The notes: generated from the letters alone by a model not told the origin. A DNA stretch of 64,000 nt from Bradyrhizobium canariense (GCF_900105125.1 NZ_LT629750.1:3720001-3784000), one strand, 5' to 3'. Shown: positions 47,695-57,261, counted from the first letter of the stretch. Program-made: numbers and translations.

Positions 47695-47738
47695 AGATAT
47701 ACCCTGACGCGCGCTCTTCACGCCGAGCGGAGGCCACA

Positions 47739-47757
47739 CCCCGGATCGCGTCCGGGG
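47739..47757. repeat. Short hairpin after the oxidoreductase
   Basis: CCCCGGA (47739-47745) and TCCGGGG (47751-47757) pair around TCGCG. It lacks a T-run and lies between convergent genes. It may be a repeat remnant or a weak terminator. Confidence 0.35.
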
Positions 47758-47781
47758 CAGACTCTCGCCTGAAAATCCGAC

Positions 47782-48201
47782 CTAATTGGTATTGATGTGG
47801 AAGTGCAGCGATTTCGTCCCAATGAACAAGACCAGATCACCCTGACGTTTCCAGGTCGTGGCTTCGCTCAACGTCGTGAGCAATTCATCGTCGATCTCCG
47901 CCCGCCCCGGCGCACAGGCGGCGCGGTCTTCCATCTGACCGGGGACGAAAATCACGGTATTACCGGCCACTGAAAACTGGCCCTTGCCTGCTTTGCACCA
48001 CAGATCGAGTGTCGCCTCGCCATTGTCGCCGATCTCGAGCGTGGGCAACCGCTTCGAACCGGGCTGACTTGCCGTATCCAACGTCATTTCAAATCCGAAC
48101 GGAAACCCCTCATCGGCGCTGGCCGGAACAACGCCCAGCGCGCCCGCCGCCAACACCAGTGCAATAGCGGATCTACTCAGAAAACTTTTCAGCAAAAGCA
48201 T
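47782..48201 (-). CDS. Secreted META-like hypothetical protein
   Basis: 139 residues from the ATG at 48201, with GAGAGG upstream; an alternative ATG is at 48216. Signal peptide residues 1-~24 (SRSAIALVLAAGALGVVPASA-DE). The mature part of ~110 residues has beta strands (FGFEMTLDTASQPGSKRLP, LEIGDNGEATLDLWCKAGKG, GNTVIFVPGQMEDRAACAPG and WKRQGDLVLFIGTKSLHFHI) in a pattern reminiscent of META/HslJ proteins. Two cysteines may form a disulfide. The META assignment is weak. Confidence 0.6.
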   Translation of the reverse strand: MLLLKSFLSRSAIALVLAAGALGVVPASADEGFPFGFEMTLDTASQPGSKRLPTLEIGDNGEATLDLWCKAGKGQFSVAGNTVIFVPGQMEDRAACAPGRAEIDDELLTTLSEATTWKRQGDLVLFIGTKSLHFHINTN

Positions 48202-48296
48202 GCAGCCTCTCGTCATAACCCGGCCCCCAACCGCGCGCCGTTCTAATCGACAGTCGCGACGTTGGCCAGTTCAACGGCCGCATGATTGCCCTGCCG

Positions 48297-48332
48297 CAAA
48301 AACAAATCCCCGCGGCATCCGCCGCGGGGATT
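48297..48332 (-). terminator. Terminator of the lactate/glycolate permease gene
   Basis: Arms AATCCCCGCGGC (48305-48316) and GCCGCGGGGATT (48321-48332) form a perfect 12-bp stem with a 4-base loop. On the minus strand the T run TTTGTTTTTG follows (48304-48297). It lies about 25 bases after the permease stop. Confidence 0.85.
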
Positions 48333-48357
48333 CTCGCAACGCCGTCTGAGCCGGCTT

Positions 48358-50022
48358 TTACTTCAGGACCATCGCCGTGAACGGGTAGACATAGGCCTGC
48401 AACATCACGAACAGGCCCACGAGACAGGCCAGCGCGATCGAGTGCTTGAACACGAAACGCAGGATCGTGCCCTCGTGCCCGAACCAGTTGGTCGCGGTCG
48501 AGGCGACGACGATCGATTGCGCGTCGATCATCTTGCCCATGACGCCGCCGGACGAGTTCGCCGCCGCCATCAGCACCGGCGAAAGGCCCAGTTGTTGCGA
48601 GGTGATTTTCTGCAGGTTTCCGAACAGAATATTCGAGGCGGTATCCGATCCGGTCAGCGCGACACCGAGCCAGCCGAGCAGCGTGCCGAAGAAGGGATAC
48701 AGCACCCCGGTCGCAGCGAAGGCGAGACCAAGCGTGGCATCAACGCCGGAGAGCCGCGTCAGCGTCCCGATCGCCAGCATCGCCGAGATCGTGATCAGCG
48801 AATACGCGCACAGCTTGATGGTGCGCGCATATTCGGAAACGATCTTGCCCGGCGACAGTCCCATGATGAAACCCGCGATAATAGCCGCGAGCAGCATACC
48901 CGAGCCGGTAAACGACACGTAGGTGAACGAGAATATCGCCGATTCCTTGGTCGGCGTCGGCACCACCGGCGCAACCTTGTTGATCATGTTGTGCAGTTCG
49001 GGAACCGGATAGCTCCAGGTGAAGATCGGATTCACCGCAGCCTTGAACCAATCCGTGCCCCAGATCAGCAGGATGATACACAGGATGATCCACGGCAGCA
49101 GCGCGGTGAGCAGCTCTCCCGGTGCCAGCGGTGCCGGATCCACCAGCCTCGCCGGAGCCATCGTGCTGGCGGATTCATCATTGCCGCGCAGCGCCGGCGA
49201 CAACCACAGCTTCTTCGGCTGCCACACTTTCAGGAACAGGATCAGACAGCCCATCGAAATCAGCGATGAGCCGATATCGACAATCCACGGATTGATATAG
49301 TTCGAGATCAGGAATTGCGGGATCGCGAACGACAGACCGGTAACCAGGATGGCCGGCCAGACCTCCTTCATGCCTTTGAAGCCGGCGAACGCCCACACCA
49401 CCCAGAACGGCACGATCAGCGAAAAGATCGGCAGTTGCCGTCCGACCATTGCGCCCAGAATGTAGGGATCAAGGCCGGTCACGGAAGCGAGGCCCTGGAT
49501 CGGGGTACCGAGTGCGCCATAGGCCACCGGCGCCGTATTGGCGATCAGCGACAGGCCCGATGCCGCGAGCGGCGAGAAGCCGAGCCCGATCAGGATCGAG
49601 CCCGTGATCGCCACCGGCGTACCGAAACCGGATGCGCCCTCGAAGAATGCGCCGAACGAAAATGCGATCAGCAGAAGCTGCAACCGTCGATCCGCAGTCA
49701 CGCCGCCAACGGCACGCTTGAGCGTCTCGAAGCGGCCCGCGGTGACCGTAAGCTGGTACATGAAGATGACGTTGAGAACGATCCAGCCGATCGGGAAGAA
49801 GCCGCTCACGATTCCCAGCAGCGAGGCGCGGACCGCCAAGTTGGCCGGCATGGTGAAAAGAAGGATCGCCACGAGATTGGCCAGCACCAACGCGATGATG
49901 GCGGCGACATGCGCCTTGACCTTGCCGCTTGCGATCAAAATAAGCAGCGTGACGACGGGTATCGCCGCGGCGATCGTCGAGAGCGTCGTGTTATCGAACG
50001 GATTATAGACTTGGTTCCACAT
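48358..50022 (-). CDS. L-lactate/glycolate permease (LctP family)
   Basis: 554 residues from the ATG at 50022, preceded by GGAGGGATCGC. LctP-family features include WNQVYNPFDNTTLSTIAAAI, SFGAFFEGASGFGTPVAITG, SLIANTAPVAYGALGTPIQG and GWLGVALTGSDTASNILFGN, with about a dozen membrane helices. It is a proton-coupled carrier of L-lactate, D-lactate or glycolate across the inner membrane. The glycolate oxidase genes glcF, glcE and glcD lie 4-10 kb away, which fits GlcA-like glycolate uptake. Confidence 0.92.
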   Translation of the reverse strand: MWNQVYNPFDNTTLSTIAAAIPVVTLLILIASGKVKAHVAAIIALVLANLVAILLFTMPANLAVRASLLGIVSGFFPIGWIVLNVIFMYQLTVTAGRFETLKRAVGGVTADRRLQLLLIAFSFGAFFEGASGFGTPVAITGSILIGLGFSPLAASGLSLIANTAPVAYGALGTPIQGLASVTGLDPYILGAMVGRQLPIFSLIVPFWVVWAFAGFKGMKEVWPAILVTGLSFAIPQFLISNYINPWIVDIGSSLISMGCLILFLKVWQPKKLWLSPALRGNDESASTMAPARLVDPAPLAPGELLTALLPWIILCIILLIWGTDWFKAAVNPIFTWSYPVPELHNMINKVAPVVPTPTKESAIFSFTYVSFTGSGMLLAAIIAGFIMGLSPGKIVSEYARTIKLCAYSLITISAMLAIGTLTRLSGVDATLGLAFAATGVLYPFFGTLLGWLGVALTGSDTASNILFGNLQKITSQQLGLSPVLMAAANSSGGVMGKMIDAQSIVVASTATNWFGHEGTILRFVFKHSIALACLVGLFVMLQAYVYPFTAMVLK

Positions 50023-50331
50023 TGCGATCCCTCCTCCCCACGCCGTTATGTGACAGCCCGGCCAGCGTGGAAGGCTGGGCATGACTGGCGCGATCGCAGG
50101 AATGATTATGCAATGTGCGAAATTTAGCCGCGAATTTAGGCAATGCCGGATTCGCTCACAACCTCGCGAATTATCAAAAGGTCCCCGCCCCTCGCCGTTG
50201 CACCCATGCTAGGGTCGACTCAGCGGGGGCGACAAGCTAACCCAGACCGGGAAATATACGACTTTAGTCTAACATCTCTGATTTCCCCATTATTTCAGGC
50301 CCTTGGGCCACCCTTCTGGAGACGGTAATCT
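50023..50331. other. Divergent intergenic region between permease and ABC transporter
   Basis: 309 bases hold the start regions of both genes. I see AT-rich stretches such as GAAATTTAGCCGCGAATTTA and CCCATTATTTCAGG but no clear dyad, RNA or small gene. Confidence 0.4.
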
Positions 50332-52080
50332 GTGAACAACATCCGCTCGACGATCGCGACCGTATGGCGGATCTCTGCTCCCTATTTTCGTTCCGAAGAC
50401 AAATTGGCCGGCCGCACGCTGCTCGCGGCGGTGATCGCGATCGAACTCTCGCTGGTGGCGATCGATGTTCTGCTGAACCAGTGGCGCGGCCGCTTCTACA
50501 ATTATCTCCAGGTCAGGGATTGGGCCGGTTTCGTCTGGGAACTCGGCGTCTTCACCTTTCTGGCAACCCTCAACGTCGCGCTTTCCATCTACCAGCTCTA
50601 TCTCAATCAGTGGCTTCAGATCCGCTGGCGGCGCTGGATGACCAGCCGCTATCTCGGCGAATGGATGGACAAGGCCAACCACTATCGCATGCAGCTACAG
50701 GGCGACGCGGCCGACAACCCGGACCAGCGCATTTCCGACGACGTGAAAATGTTCGTCGATCAAACCCTGGGCATCAGCGTCGGACTGCTGAGTTCGATCG
50801 TGTCATTGGCGTCCTTTATCGTCATCCTGTGGGGCCTTTCGGCGGAATCTCCGTTGACGCTGTTCGGCAACACCTTTCACATTCCCGGCTATCTGGTGTG
50901 GGGCGCACTGATCTATGCGGTCTTTGGAACCGCGCTGACACAGTGGATCGGCTCGCCGCTGGTCAATCTGTCCTTTGAACAGCAGCGTTACGAGGCCGAT
51001 TTCCGCTTCAATCTCGTGCGCGTGCGCGAAAACTCCGAGCAGATCGCGCTGTTAAAGGGCGAGAGTGCCGAACGCCACCGGCTTTCGGAACGGTTCGGCC
51101 GCGTGGTGGAGAACTGGTACGCCATCATGAGCCGGACCAAGCGGCTCACGGCCTTTACCTCAAGCTATTCGCAAGCCGCGGTGATTTTCCCCTTCATTCT
51201 GGTCGCGCCGGCCTATTTCGCCGACAAGATCCAGCTCGGCGGTCTGTTGCAGACCGCGTCCGCATTCGGCAGCGTGCAAAGCGCATTGTCATTCTTCATT
51301 TCGATCTATCGGTCGCTGGCGGAATGGCGATCCGTCGTTGCGCGACTTGACGGATTCGAGATGTCGATTAACAGCGCCACCAGGCTCGCGGCCGGGACCG
51401 ACTCGATCGACGTCGTGCCGTTGGCCAAGGGCAATGAAATCGATCTGGAAAAACTTCTTGTGCGATTGCCGAACGGAACGCCGCTGGTCTCGGCCAACAG
51501 CTTCAACCTTCATGGCAATGAACGCACCCTGGTCACTGGCCCGTCGGGCGCCGGCAAATCGACGCTGTTCCGTGCCATTGCCGGTATCTGGCCGTTCGGC
51601 GGCGGTTCGATTGCCATTCCGGCAAAGGCAACGCTGATGATGCTGCCACAGCGGCCGTATTTTCCGATCGGTTCGCTGCAAGCGTCGATCGCCTATCCGG
51701 CCGAAGCGGACGCCTACAGCGCGGATCAGATCAGGGATGTCCTCATCGCGGTTGGCTTGCCGAAACTTGCTTCGCAATTGGGCGTGGAAGCGCATTGGAA
51801 CCGAATGCTTTCGCTGGGTGAACAACAACGGCTGGGACTCGCCCGCGCGCTGCTGTTCGCGCCGCAATATCTTTTCCTCGATGAAGCGACCGCATCGCTT
51901 GATGAGGCCTCGGAGGCAGCGCTTTATCGCCTGCTTCAAGAGAAATTGCCGGCCACCACGATCGTTTCGATCGGTCATCGCTCGACGCTCGAGGCGTTCC
52001 ATCAGCGAAATGTGGAGCTGGTCCGCGATGGCGACCAGTTCGCGCTGCGGGACAAGGATAAAAGCGCGGCGTCATCCTGA
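50332..52080 (+). CDS. ABC transporter with ABC_membrane_2 domain and ATPase (BclA/YddA-like)
   Basis: 582 residues from a GTG with GGAGA upstream. The N-terminal ~320 residues have six hydrophobic segments and the ABC_membrane_2 features LNQWLQIRWRRWMTSRYLGE and NPDQRISDDVKMFVDQTLGI. The ATPase follows with Walker A VTGPSGAGKSTLFRAIAGIW, signature LGEQQRLGLARALL and Walker B YLFLDEATASLDEAS. It is related to SbmA/BacA-type peptide transporters fused to an ATPase, such as BclA of Bradyrhizobium. The true substrate is unknown. Confidence 0.88.
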   Translation: MNNIRSTIATVWRISAPYFRSEDKLAGRTLLAAVIAIELSLVAIDVLLNQWRGRFYNYLQVRDWAGFVWELGVFTFLATLNVALSIYQLYLNQWLQIRWRRWMTSRYLGEWMDKANHYRMQLQGDAADNPDQRISDDVKMFVDQTLGISVGLLSSIVSLASFIVILWGLSAESPLTLFGNTFHIPGYLVWGALIYAVFGTALTQWIGSPLVNLSFEQQRYEADFRFNLVRVRENSEQIALLKGESAERHRLSERFGRVVENWYAIMSRTKRLTAFTSSYSQAAVIFPFILVAPAYFADKIQLGGLLQTASAFGSVQSALSFFISIYRSLAEWRSVVARLDGFEMSINSATRLAAGTDSIDVVPLAKGNEIDLEKLLVRLPNGTPLVSANSFNLHGNERTLVTGPSGAGKSTLFRAIAGIWPFGGGSIAIPAKATLMMLPQRPYFPIGSLQASIAYPAEADAYSADQIRDVLIAVGLPKLASQLGVEAHWNRMLSLGEQQRLGLARALLFAPQYLFLDEATASLDEASEAALYRLLQEKLPATTIVSIGHRSTLEAFHQRNVELVRDGDQFALRDKDKSAASS

Positions 52081-52310
52081 CGGACAAGCCGGTTAACTAA
52101 AGCGAGCGGGCAGGAAGTGCAGCCGGCTCTGCAGCGGTGCTGGATCCTTGCGCGTGCGGCATCAGTAAACGCGAGCATCGGACCGCGGTAAGCAAGCCTA
52201 AGATAGATAGCCTTTGCGGGAATGACTGAGACTGTCGTTGGCGCCGGGATCGTATCGATCCTGTCTTTGCAAGACATCTCGTTTCGTTCAGTTCAGATCA
52301 CCCAGAAACA

Positions 52311-52342
52311 AAAGGGGCGGCAGATTGCTCTGCCGCCCCTTT
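52311..52342 (-). terminator. Terminator of the TorF-like porin gene
   Basis: A perfect 14-bp stem (52311-52324 with 52329-52342) and a 4-base loop. On the minus strand it continues into TTTTGTTT. It starts 19 bases after the porin stop. Confidence 0.9.
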
Positions 52343-52360
52343 GGTCTTGGGATAGTGAAC

Positions 52361-53365
52361 TTACTTCAGGCTGGTCATCGCGGTCAGGTCAGCCGAGAGC
52401 TTGACGATGCCGGCAGCGCCGCACCAGTTCGAACTCGCGCCCGACGGATTGATCGAGGTCACGTTGGTCGTGCCGGAAGCGTTGAATGCGCTGGTGAAGG
52501 CGTTGCAATCACCCTTCGACAGATCGCTGTCGGAGTAACGCAGATCCAGCGTGAACACCTTATAGGTGAAGCCGATGCCCACGTTCCAGGTGTCATAGCT
52601 GGCGTAGGGGATACCGCCCGCAAACACGGTGCCGATGCCGGTGCCGTAGAACGAATCGGAAGTTCCGAGCCACTGCCGACCAAACTCGCCGGAGACATAC
52701 ATGCCGACGCCGCTGGTGCCAAAGGCGGTGGTCGGCGCGGTGTACTTGGCGGTGATCGAAGCGTAGTCACCCCAGGCGCCGCTGTTCAGGAAGTTCGGCG
52801 AATAATATTCGTTGATGCCGGCCTGCCAGTTGTCGTTGAAGGTGTAGTTTACCTTGGCGTAGGCTTCGAAGAAGCTCACGTCTTTCTTCATCACGTTTCC
52901 GTCGCCGAGGAAGATCGTGTTCGGGTCCACGGCGCAAACGTTGCCGCCGGGAACTCCGCCGGTGAGGACGTTGTCGGCGCAGCGACCACCCGGATACAGG
53001 TAGCCCCAGACACCGAAGTCGAAGGCAGCCGCACCGAAGGTCGGCCGGATACCGCCGTAGACGTCAACTTCGGCAGCAGCCCGGTTTGAGAAGGAGATGC
53101 TCTCCGTCGAGGTACCGATGTACAACTGCAGGTCTTTGTTAATGTTGTAGCGGGGCTCGAAATAGGCCGTAACCGACGGCATGTGGTTCGATTGGGTGAC
53201 ACCGCGGAAGATGTAATCGTTCATTACAGCGCTGCCGAATGCGATATCCCAAGGATCAAAAGCAGCGGGAGGTGGCGCCTTGACCGCCTTCACCGGCAAA
53301 TCCGCCGCAAGAGCCGAACCAGATAACATTGCTAGCGCCGTTGCTAACAAAACCACATTCTTCAT
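52361..53365 (-). CDS. TorF family putative porin
   Basis: 334 residues from the ATG at 53365, with GGGGATGGTC as SD. A signal peptide runs to ~residue 21 (LLATALAMLSGSALA-ADLP). The mature protein starts with AADLPVKAVKAPPPAAFDPW, seen in many rhizobial outer-membrane proteins, then FGSAVMNDYIFRGVTQSNHM as the TorF first strand. Alternating-residue strands such as KVNYTFNDNWQAGINEYY run to the end. It is an outer-membrane channel of unknown substrate. Confidence 0.88.
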   Translation of the reverse strand: MKNVVLLATALAMLSGSALAADLPVKAVKAPPPAAFDPWDIAFGSAVMNDYIFRGVTQSNHMPSVTAYFEPRYNINKDLQLYIGTSTESISFSNRAAAEVDVYGGIRPTFGAAAFDFGVWGYLYPGGRCADNVLTGGVPGGNVCAVDPNTIFLGDGNVMKKDVSFFEAYAKVNYTFNDNWQAGINEYYSPNFLNSGAWGDYASITAKYTAPTTAFGTSGVGMYVSGEFGRQWLGTSDSFYGTGIGTVFAGGIPYASYDTWNVGIGFTYKVFTLDLRYSDSDLSKGDCNAFTSAFNASGTTNVTSINPSGASSNWCGAAGIVKLSADLTAMTSLK

Positions 53366-53750
53366 GACCATCCCCGTTACATTTCAAGACCAGCCCGATT
53401 TCGGCGCCCCCCCGGGGACAAGCGATAACCGACTGCGGCCCAATTGCTTAACCTGACCCAATCTGAAGCGGGGCCCCCATTGAGTGAAGCAAAAAGGGCG
53501 GGCATTTGCCGACTTTTTAGGCGTTCCAGCCCTTTCACGTAATGTTGTTGAAAGGTGTTGCATTCCCACAACAGCTTTTGGCACTTCTAACGTGGGTTGA
53601 GCGGCTGTGGCGTCAGGCGAACACAGGTTATCCAGAGGTGACCGCTCCCTTTCCGGCGAATCTCGCAAATGCAGCGAATCAACCGGCTTGCCGAAACTCC
53701 GGCTCAAGCCACCCAAAACCTCCGCGCCCGAATGGAATGTCGTCGACACG
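53366..53750. other. Intergenic region between porin and histone-like genes
   Basis: About 385 bases carry the porin promoter on the minus strand and otherwise hold no supported gene. Several short open frames are not convincing. The terminator of the histone-like gene (53751-53780) borders it. Confidence 0.4.
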
Positions 53751-53780
53751 AAAAAGGCCGCAGCGGTCAACGCTGCGGCC
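53751..53780 (-). terminator. Terminator of the histone-H1-like gene
   Basis: GGCCGCAGCG (53756-53765) and CGCTGCGGCC (53771-53780) form a 10-bp stem with a GTCAA loop. On the minus strand it continues into TTTTT (53755-53751). Confidence 0.9.
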
Positions 53781-53814
53781 CGAACGATGTTCGAGGTTGG
53801 TCGAACGCGATCAG

Positions 53815-54288
53815 CTAATTGTCGTCTTCTCCGCTCGAGGACGACCCGGACGAAAGGCTGTCCGAATGTCCCCATGACGGCGCGGGACTCGCTGCCGCGG
53901 GACTCGGTGCGGCAGAACTCGGCCCCGCCCAACTGTGCGCGGCTGGAGCCGGCGCAGGCGCCGGAGTAGGAGCGGCCATCGGAGCTGCAGGTTTGGGGGC
54001 CGCAGGTTTGGGGGCTGCCCGCTTGGGTTTAGTCGCAGCGACGGCAGCCGGAGCGATCTTCTTTTTCGCCGGGCTTTTCTTGGCGCCGGCTTTCTTGGCG
54101 GATTTTTTGGCCGACTTTTTCGGCGCGGCCGCCTTGGACTTTTTGGCGGACTTTGCAGCCTTTTTCGCCGATTTCTTGGCAGACTTCTTCGCCGATTTCT
54201 TTGACGTCTTCTTGGCGGATTTCTTCTTCGCCGTCAGAAGTTTTTTCTTACTCTTTTTACTCTTAGCTTTCTTTTTTCCCTTAGCCAT
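53815..54288 (-). CDS. Lysine/alanine-rich histone H1-like protein
   Basis: 157 residues with AGGAGGATCACGA upstream. Residues 1-~75 are almost wholly K, S and A, with AKKS-type repeats (KKSAKKSAKKSAKKA). Residues ~75-120 are Pro/Ala-rich, e.g. KPAAPKPAAPMAAPTPAPAP. The C-terminus is Ser/Gly-rich and acidic (SGSSSSGEDDN). Such low-complexity basic proteins bind nucleic acid non-specifically and compact the nucleoid, as in bacterial H1-like and AlgP proteins. It is flanked by the porin and glcF genes, with its own terminator. Confidence 0.85.
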   Translation of the reverse strand: MAKGKKKAKSKKSKKKLLTAKKKSAKKTSKKSAKKSAKKSAKKAAKSAKKSKAAAPKKSAKKSAKKAGAKKSPAKKKIAPAAVAATKPKRAAPKPAAPKPAAPMAAPTPAPAPAPAAHSWAGPSSAAPSPAAASPAPSWGHSDSLSSGSSSSGEDDN

Positions 54289-54378
54289 TCGTGATCCTCC
54301 TGTTGCCGCCGATCAATGTCTACGATCACTGTCGATCGGGCACTTAAAATCATCCGCCTGTCGCGCGGGGCCAATCGA

Positions 54379-55695
54379 TCAGTTCAATCCTGGCCGGGGA
54401 CCGCCCGTCGCCCAATCGAGAAGCTCAATCGTGTGCACCACAGGAACTGACGTACCACCGGCAATCTGCACCATGCACCCAATATTGCCCGCGGCGATCA
54501 TATCCGGCTTGACCATCGCGATGTTGGCGACCTTTCGATCGCGCAATCGGCTCGCAATGTCAGGCTGGAGAATGTTGTAAGTCCCCGCCGAACCGCAACA
54601 CAAATGGCTCTCAGGTACATCTTTCACCACGAATCCGTTCTTGGAAAGCAATTCTTTCGGGGCTTGTGTGATTTTCTGGCCGTGCTGCAGCGAACAGGCC
54701 GAGTGATAGGCGATGACAAGATCGCCGTGTTGCTGCTTAGGCTGCAGATCGAGGCCACCGACATATTCCGTGATGTCCTTGGCCAGCGCTGAAACTCTTG
54801 CGGCGGGTTTGGCGAAATCGCGGTCCTCCCGCAGCATGAAGCCATAGTCCTTGATGACCGTACCGCACCCCGACGTCGTCACCAGGATGGCGTCGAGACC
54901 ACCTCGCGCGGCCTCGTTGAGCCAGGCGGTGATGTTGGCGCGGGCGCGTGCCAATGCGTCGCCGTCATGTCCGAGGTGGTGGGTGAGCGCGCCGCAGCAT
55001 TGCTCGTCCTTGACCAGGACAACCTCGACGCCATGACGCGTCAGGAGATTGATGGCCGCCTGGTTGATGCGCGGTGCCAGCACCTGTTGCGCACAGCCCT
55101 GCAGCAGCGCGACCCGTCCGCGCTTGGTGCCGATAGCCGGAAAGACGCTTCCGCCTGCCGCCCCGCGCGGTGGCAGGCTGCCCGGCGCCAGCGCCAGCAT
55201 CGCCTTGATCCGCCGCCCTAGAGTCGGCGATGCCGCGGCAACCCCAGATGCCGGCAGCAAGGCGGCCAGCGGCCGGCCCAGCCGCGCCAGAATCATGCTT
55301 AGGCGAAACAGCCCGGGCCGCGGCAGCACCCAGGCGAGGACCGCGCGCAAGGCCCGTTCGGTCAACGGCCTCTTGTAGTCCTTTTCAATTTTGACCCGTG
55401 CCTGGTCGACGAGATGCATATAGTTCACGCCCGACGGACAGGTGGTCATGCAGGCAAGGCAGGAGAGACAACGGTCGATATGCTTGACCACCTCCTGCGT
55501 CGGCGGGCGATCTTTCTCCAGCATCTCCTTGATGAGGTAGATTCGGCCGCGCGGGCTGTCGAGCTCATCGCCAAGCAGCACATAGGTCGGGCAGGTCGCG
55601 GTGCAGAATCCGCAATGCACGCAGGCGCGCAGGATCTTGTCGGCTTCCGCGATATCGGGATCGGCGAGTTGTGCGAGGCTGAATTCGGTTTTCAT
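54379..55695 (-). CDS. glcF: Glycolate oxidase iron-sulfur subunit
   Basis: 438 residues. Two 4Fe-4S motifs are present: CVHCGFCTATCPTYVLLGDE and CLSCLACMTTCPSGVNYMHL. Two CCG domains follow: EQCCGALTHHLG and HLCCGSAGTYNILQPDIA. It passes electrons from GlcD to the quinone pool, with GlcE. The ATG overlaps the glcE stop by four bases (55692-55695). Confidence 0.95.
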   Translation of the reverse strand: MKTEFSLAQLADPDIAEADKILRACVHCGFCTATCPTYVLLGDELDSPRGRIYLIKEMLEKDRPPTQEVVKHIDRCLSCLACMTTCPSGVNYMHLVDQARVKIEKDYKRPLTERALRAVLAWVLPRPGLFRLSMILARLGRPLAALLPASGVAAASPTLGRRIKAMLALAPGSLPPRGAAGGSVFPAIGTKRGRVALLQGCAQQVLAPRINQAAINLLTRHGVEVVLVKDEQCCGALTHHLGHDGDALARARANITAWLNEAARGGLDAILVTTSGCGTVIKDYGFMLREDRDFAKPAARVSALAKDITEYVGGLDLQPKQQHGDLVIAYHSACSLQHGQKITQAPKELLSKNGFVVKDVPESHLCCGSAGTYNILQPDIASRLRDRKVANIAMVKPDMIAAGNIGCMVQIAGGTSVPVVHTIELLDWATGGPRPGLN

Positions 55696-56927
55696 GTCGC
55701 GGATCCTCGCGTCAGACGGCCGCGATTGAGGATGTTCTTGGGATCGAAGCTGTGGCGGACGCGTTCGCCGAGTGCGGCGAGGCCGCTCGGCTGCGGGTGG
55801 AACACATCGACATTGCGGCGGACATCCTCGGATGCGCGCAGCAATGTCGCGTGGCCGCCGACGGCGTCGACACGCTCGCGCACCAGCACGGCCTGGGCGT
55901 CGGTCCCCGGCGGCAGAGCCGCCCAGATCAAGCCCCCGCCCCAGTCGTAGATCACCTCGCCGCCGCTCTCGCGCGCCAACCGCTCACCGAGCGCCCCGCC
56001 CGACGCCGGGGGACAAACGATGCGCCATACCGGCCAGGCCCCGAGCGTGCCGTTGGCCGCAAACGGCTTAATGTCGCGAACCGAAGCCCAGATCGTCGCC
56101 GAGGCGGCATCTTCGACCGTCTCCGCTGCCCCAAACGGCGCGAGGACCTTGCCGAGCGCGGCCGCGCGATGGGCGACCGAGGCCGCAATGCCTTCCAGCC
56201 GCAGCAGCGTAACGGATTGTTGCGATGATCCGAGGTCACCAAAGCCCGTGGAAGTCCGAAGCACCGAATTCGGCAGATGGGCCGCCCCCGACACATCGAA
56301 CGGCGAGCCCAGTGCCGCCGTCATCGCGCGGTTTGCGGTGCTGTCATCGAGCCCGCGCAGCACCAGCGTGCATTCGCTTTCCGGCCTCGGCATCACCTTC
56401 AACGTTACCTCGGTCATGACGGCAAGCGTTCCCCACGACCCCGCCAGCAGCTTGCAGAGGTCGTAACCGGTGACGTTTTTGACGACCTTGCCGCCGGCCT
56501 TGAAGCTGTCGCCAAAGCCCGACACCGCATGCGCGCCGAGCAGATGATCGCGCGCGCCGCCGGCCTTGATGCGGCGCGGGCCTGCCAGCCCGGCGGCGAT
56601 CATGCCACCGATGGTGCCCACCTCAGGCGTGCCCAATAGCGGCGCGGTATTCATCGGCTCGAACGCGAATTGCTGGTTCTTGGAGTCGATCAGCGACAAC
56701 ACGTCGGCGAGCGGAACGCCTGCCTGCACCGTGATGATCAGTTCGTTCGGCTCATAGGCCATCACCGCGTTCAGATCGGACAGATCGAGCAGCGCATTGG
56801 TCGCCATCGGCTGGCCGACCATCCGCTTGGAGCCATGGCCGATAATTTCCAGCGGCTGCTCGCTGGCTAGCGCGGCACGCACCACCTGCTCGACATCGGC
56901 AGCGTCACGTACCTTCAGGGTGTCCAC
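55692..56927 (-). CDS. glcE: Glycolate oxidase FAD-binding subunit
   Basis: 411 residues from a GTG at 56927. The FAD_binding_4 domain is visible: LEIIGHGSKRMVGQP and the Gly-rich GTPEVGTIGGMIAAGLAGPR and GKVVKNVTGYDLCKLLAGSW. The C-terminal part is the short GlcE cap. It forms a complex with GlcD and GlcF that oxidises glycolate to glyoxylate. The gene overlaps glcF by four bases and is the first gene of this pair. Confidence 0.93.
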   Translation of the reverse strand: MDTLKVRDAADVEQVVRAALASEQPLEIIGHGSKRMVGQPMATNALLDLSDLNAVMAYEPNELIITVQAGVPLADVLSLIDSKNQQFAFEPMNTAPLLGTPEVGTIGGMIAAGLAGPRRIKAGGARDHLLGAHAVSGFGDSFKAGGKVVKNVTGYDLCKLLAGSWGTLAVMTEVTLKVMPRPESECTLVLRGLDDSTANRAMTAALGSPFDVSGAAHLPNSVLRTSTGFGDLGSSQQSVTLLRLEGIAASVAHRAAALGKVLAPFGAAETVEDAASATIWASVRDIKPFAANGTLGAWPVWRIVCPPASGGALGERLARESGGEVIYDWGGGLIWAALPPGTDAQAVLVRERVDAVGGHATLLRASEDVRRNVDVFHPQPSGLAALGERVRHSFDPKNILNRGRLTRGSAT

Positions 56928-57261
56928 GTCAACCGCCTTGCCTTCATCGCGTAACCAACCTTGAAAAGGCTGCGTTTGTGGCAGCCATTGCTGTTCCAGG
57001 CCATCCTTCTAAAGGCTGGGATGGCAGGCACAAGAGTGGCTTGAAAGACCGAATTCCCGCTCCGCCGCCTGCCCCGTCGCGATTGCAGCCGGAATGCGCG
57101 ACGCCGGAACCCTGGTGCCGCCGGATTCAATCGCCACGCGCTCCGGCCGGGCAGCGATAATACACATACAGTTCGTTCGGTATCGAACCATCGCTGTCAA
57201 GTCATGGAGGTATAGTCGCGCTCGCTGAGAGGCGACCGAACCCAATCGAAGGAGCAAAATC
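56928..57261. other. Intergenic region of glcE and the monooxygenase gene
   Basis: 334 bases hold both promoters. GTTCG-GTAT-CGAAC (57175-57188), preceded by a further GTTCG, forms a short inverted repeat that could be an operator. I see no RNA gene. Confidence 0.4.

Noticed and set aside
48286..49269. 327-codon frame opposite the permease gene
   Set aside because: Antisense of the membrane-protein gene; Arg/Gln/His-rich with no family resemblance.
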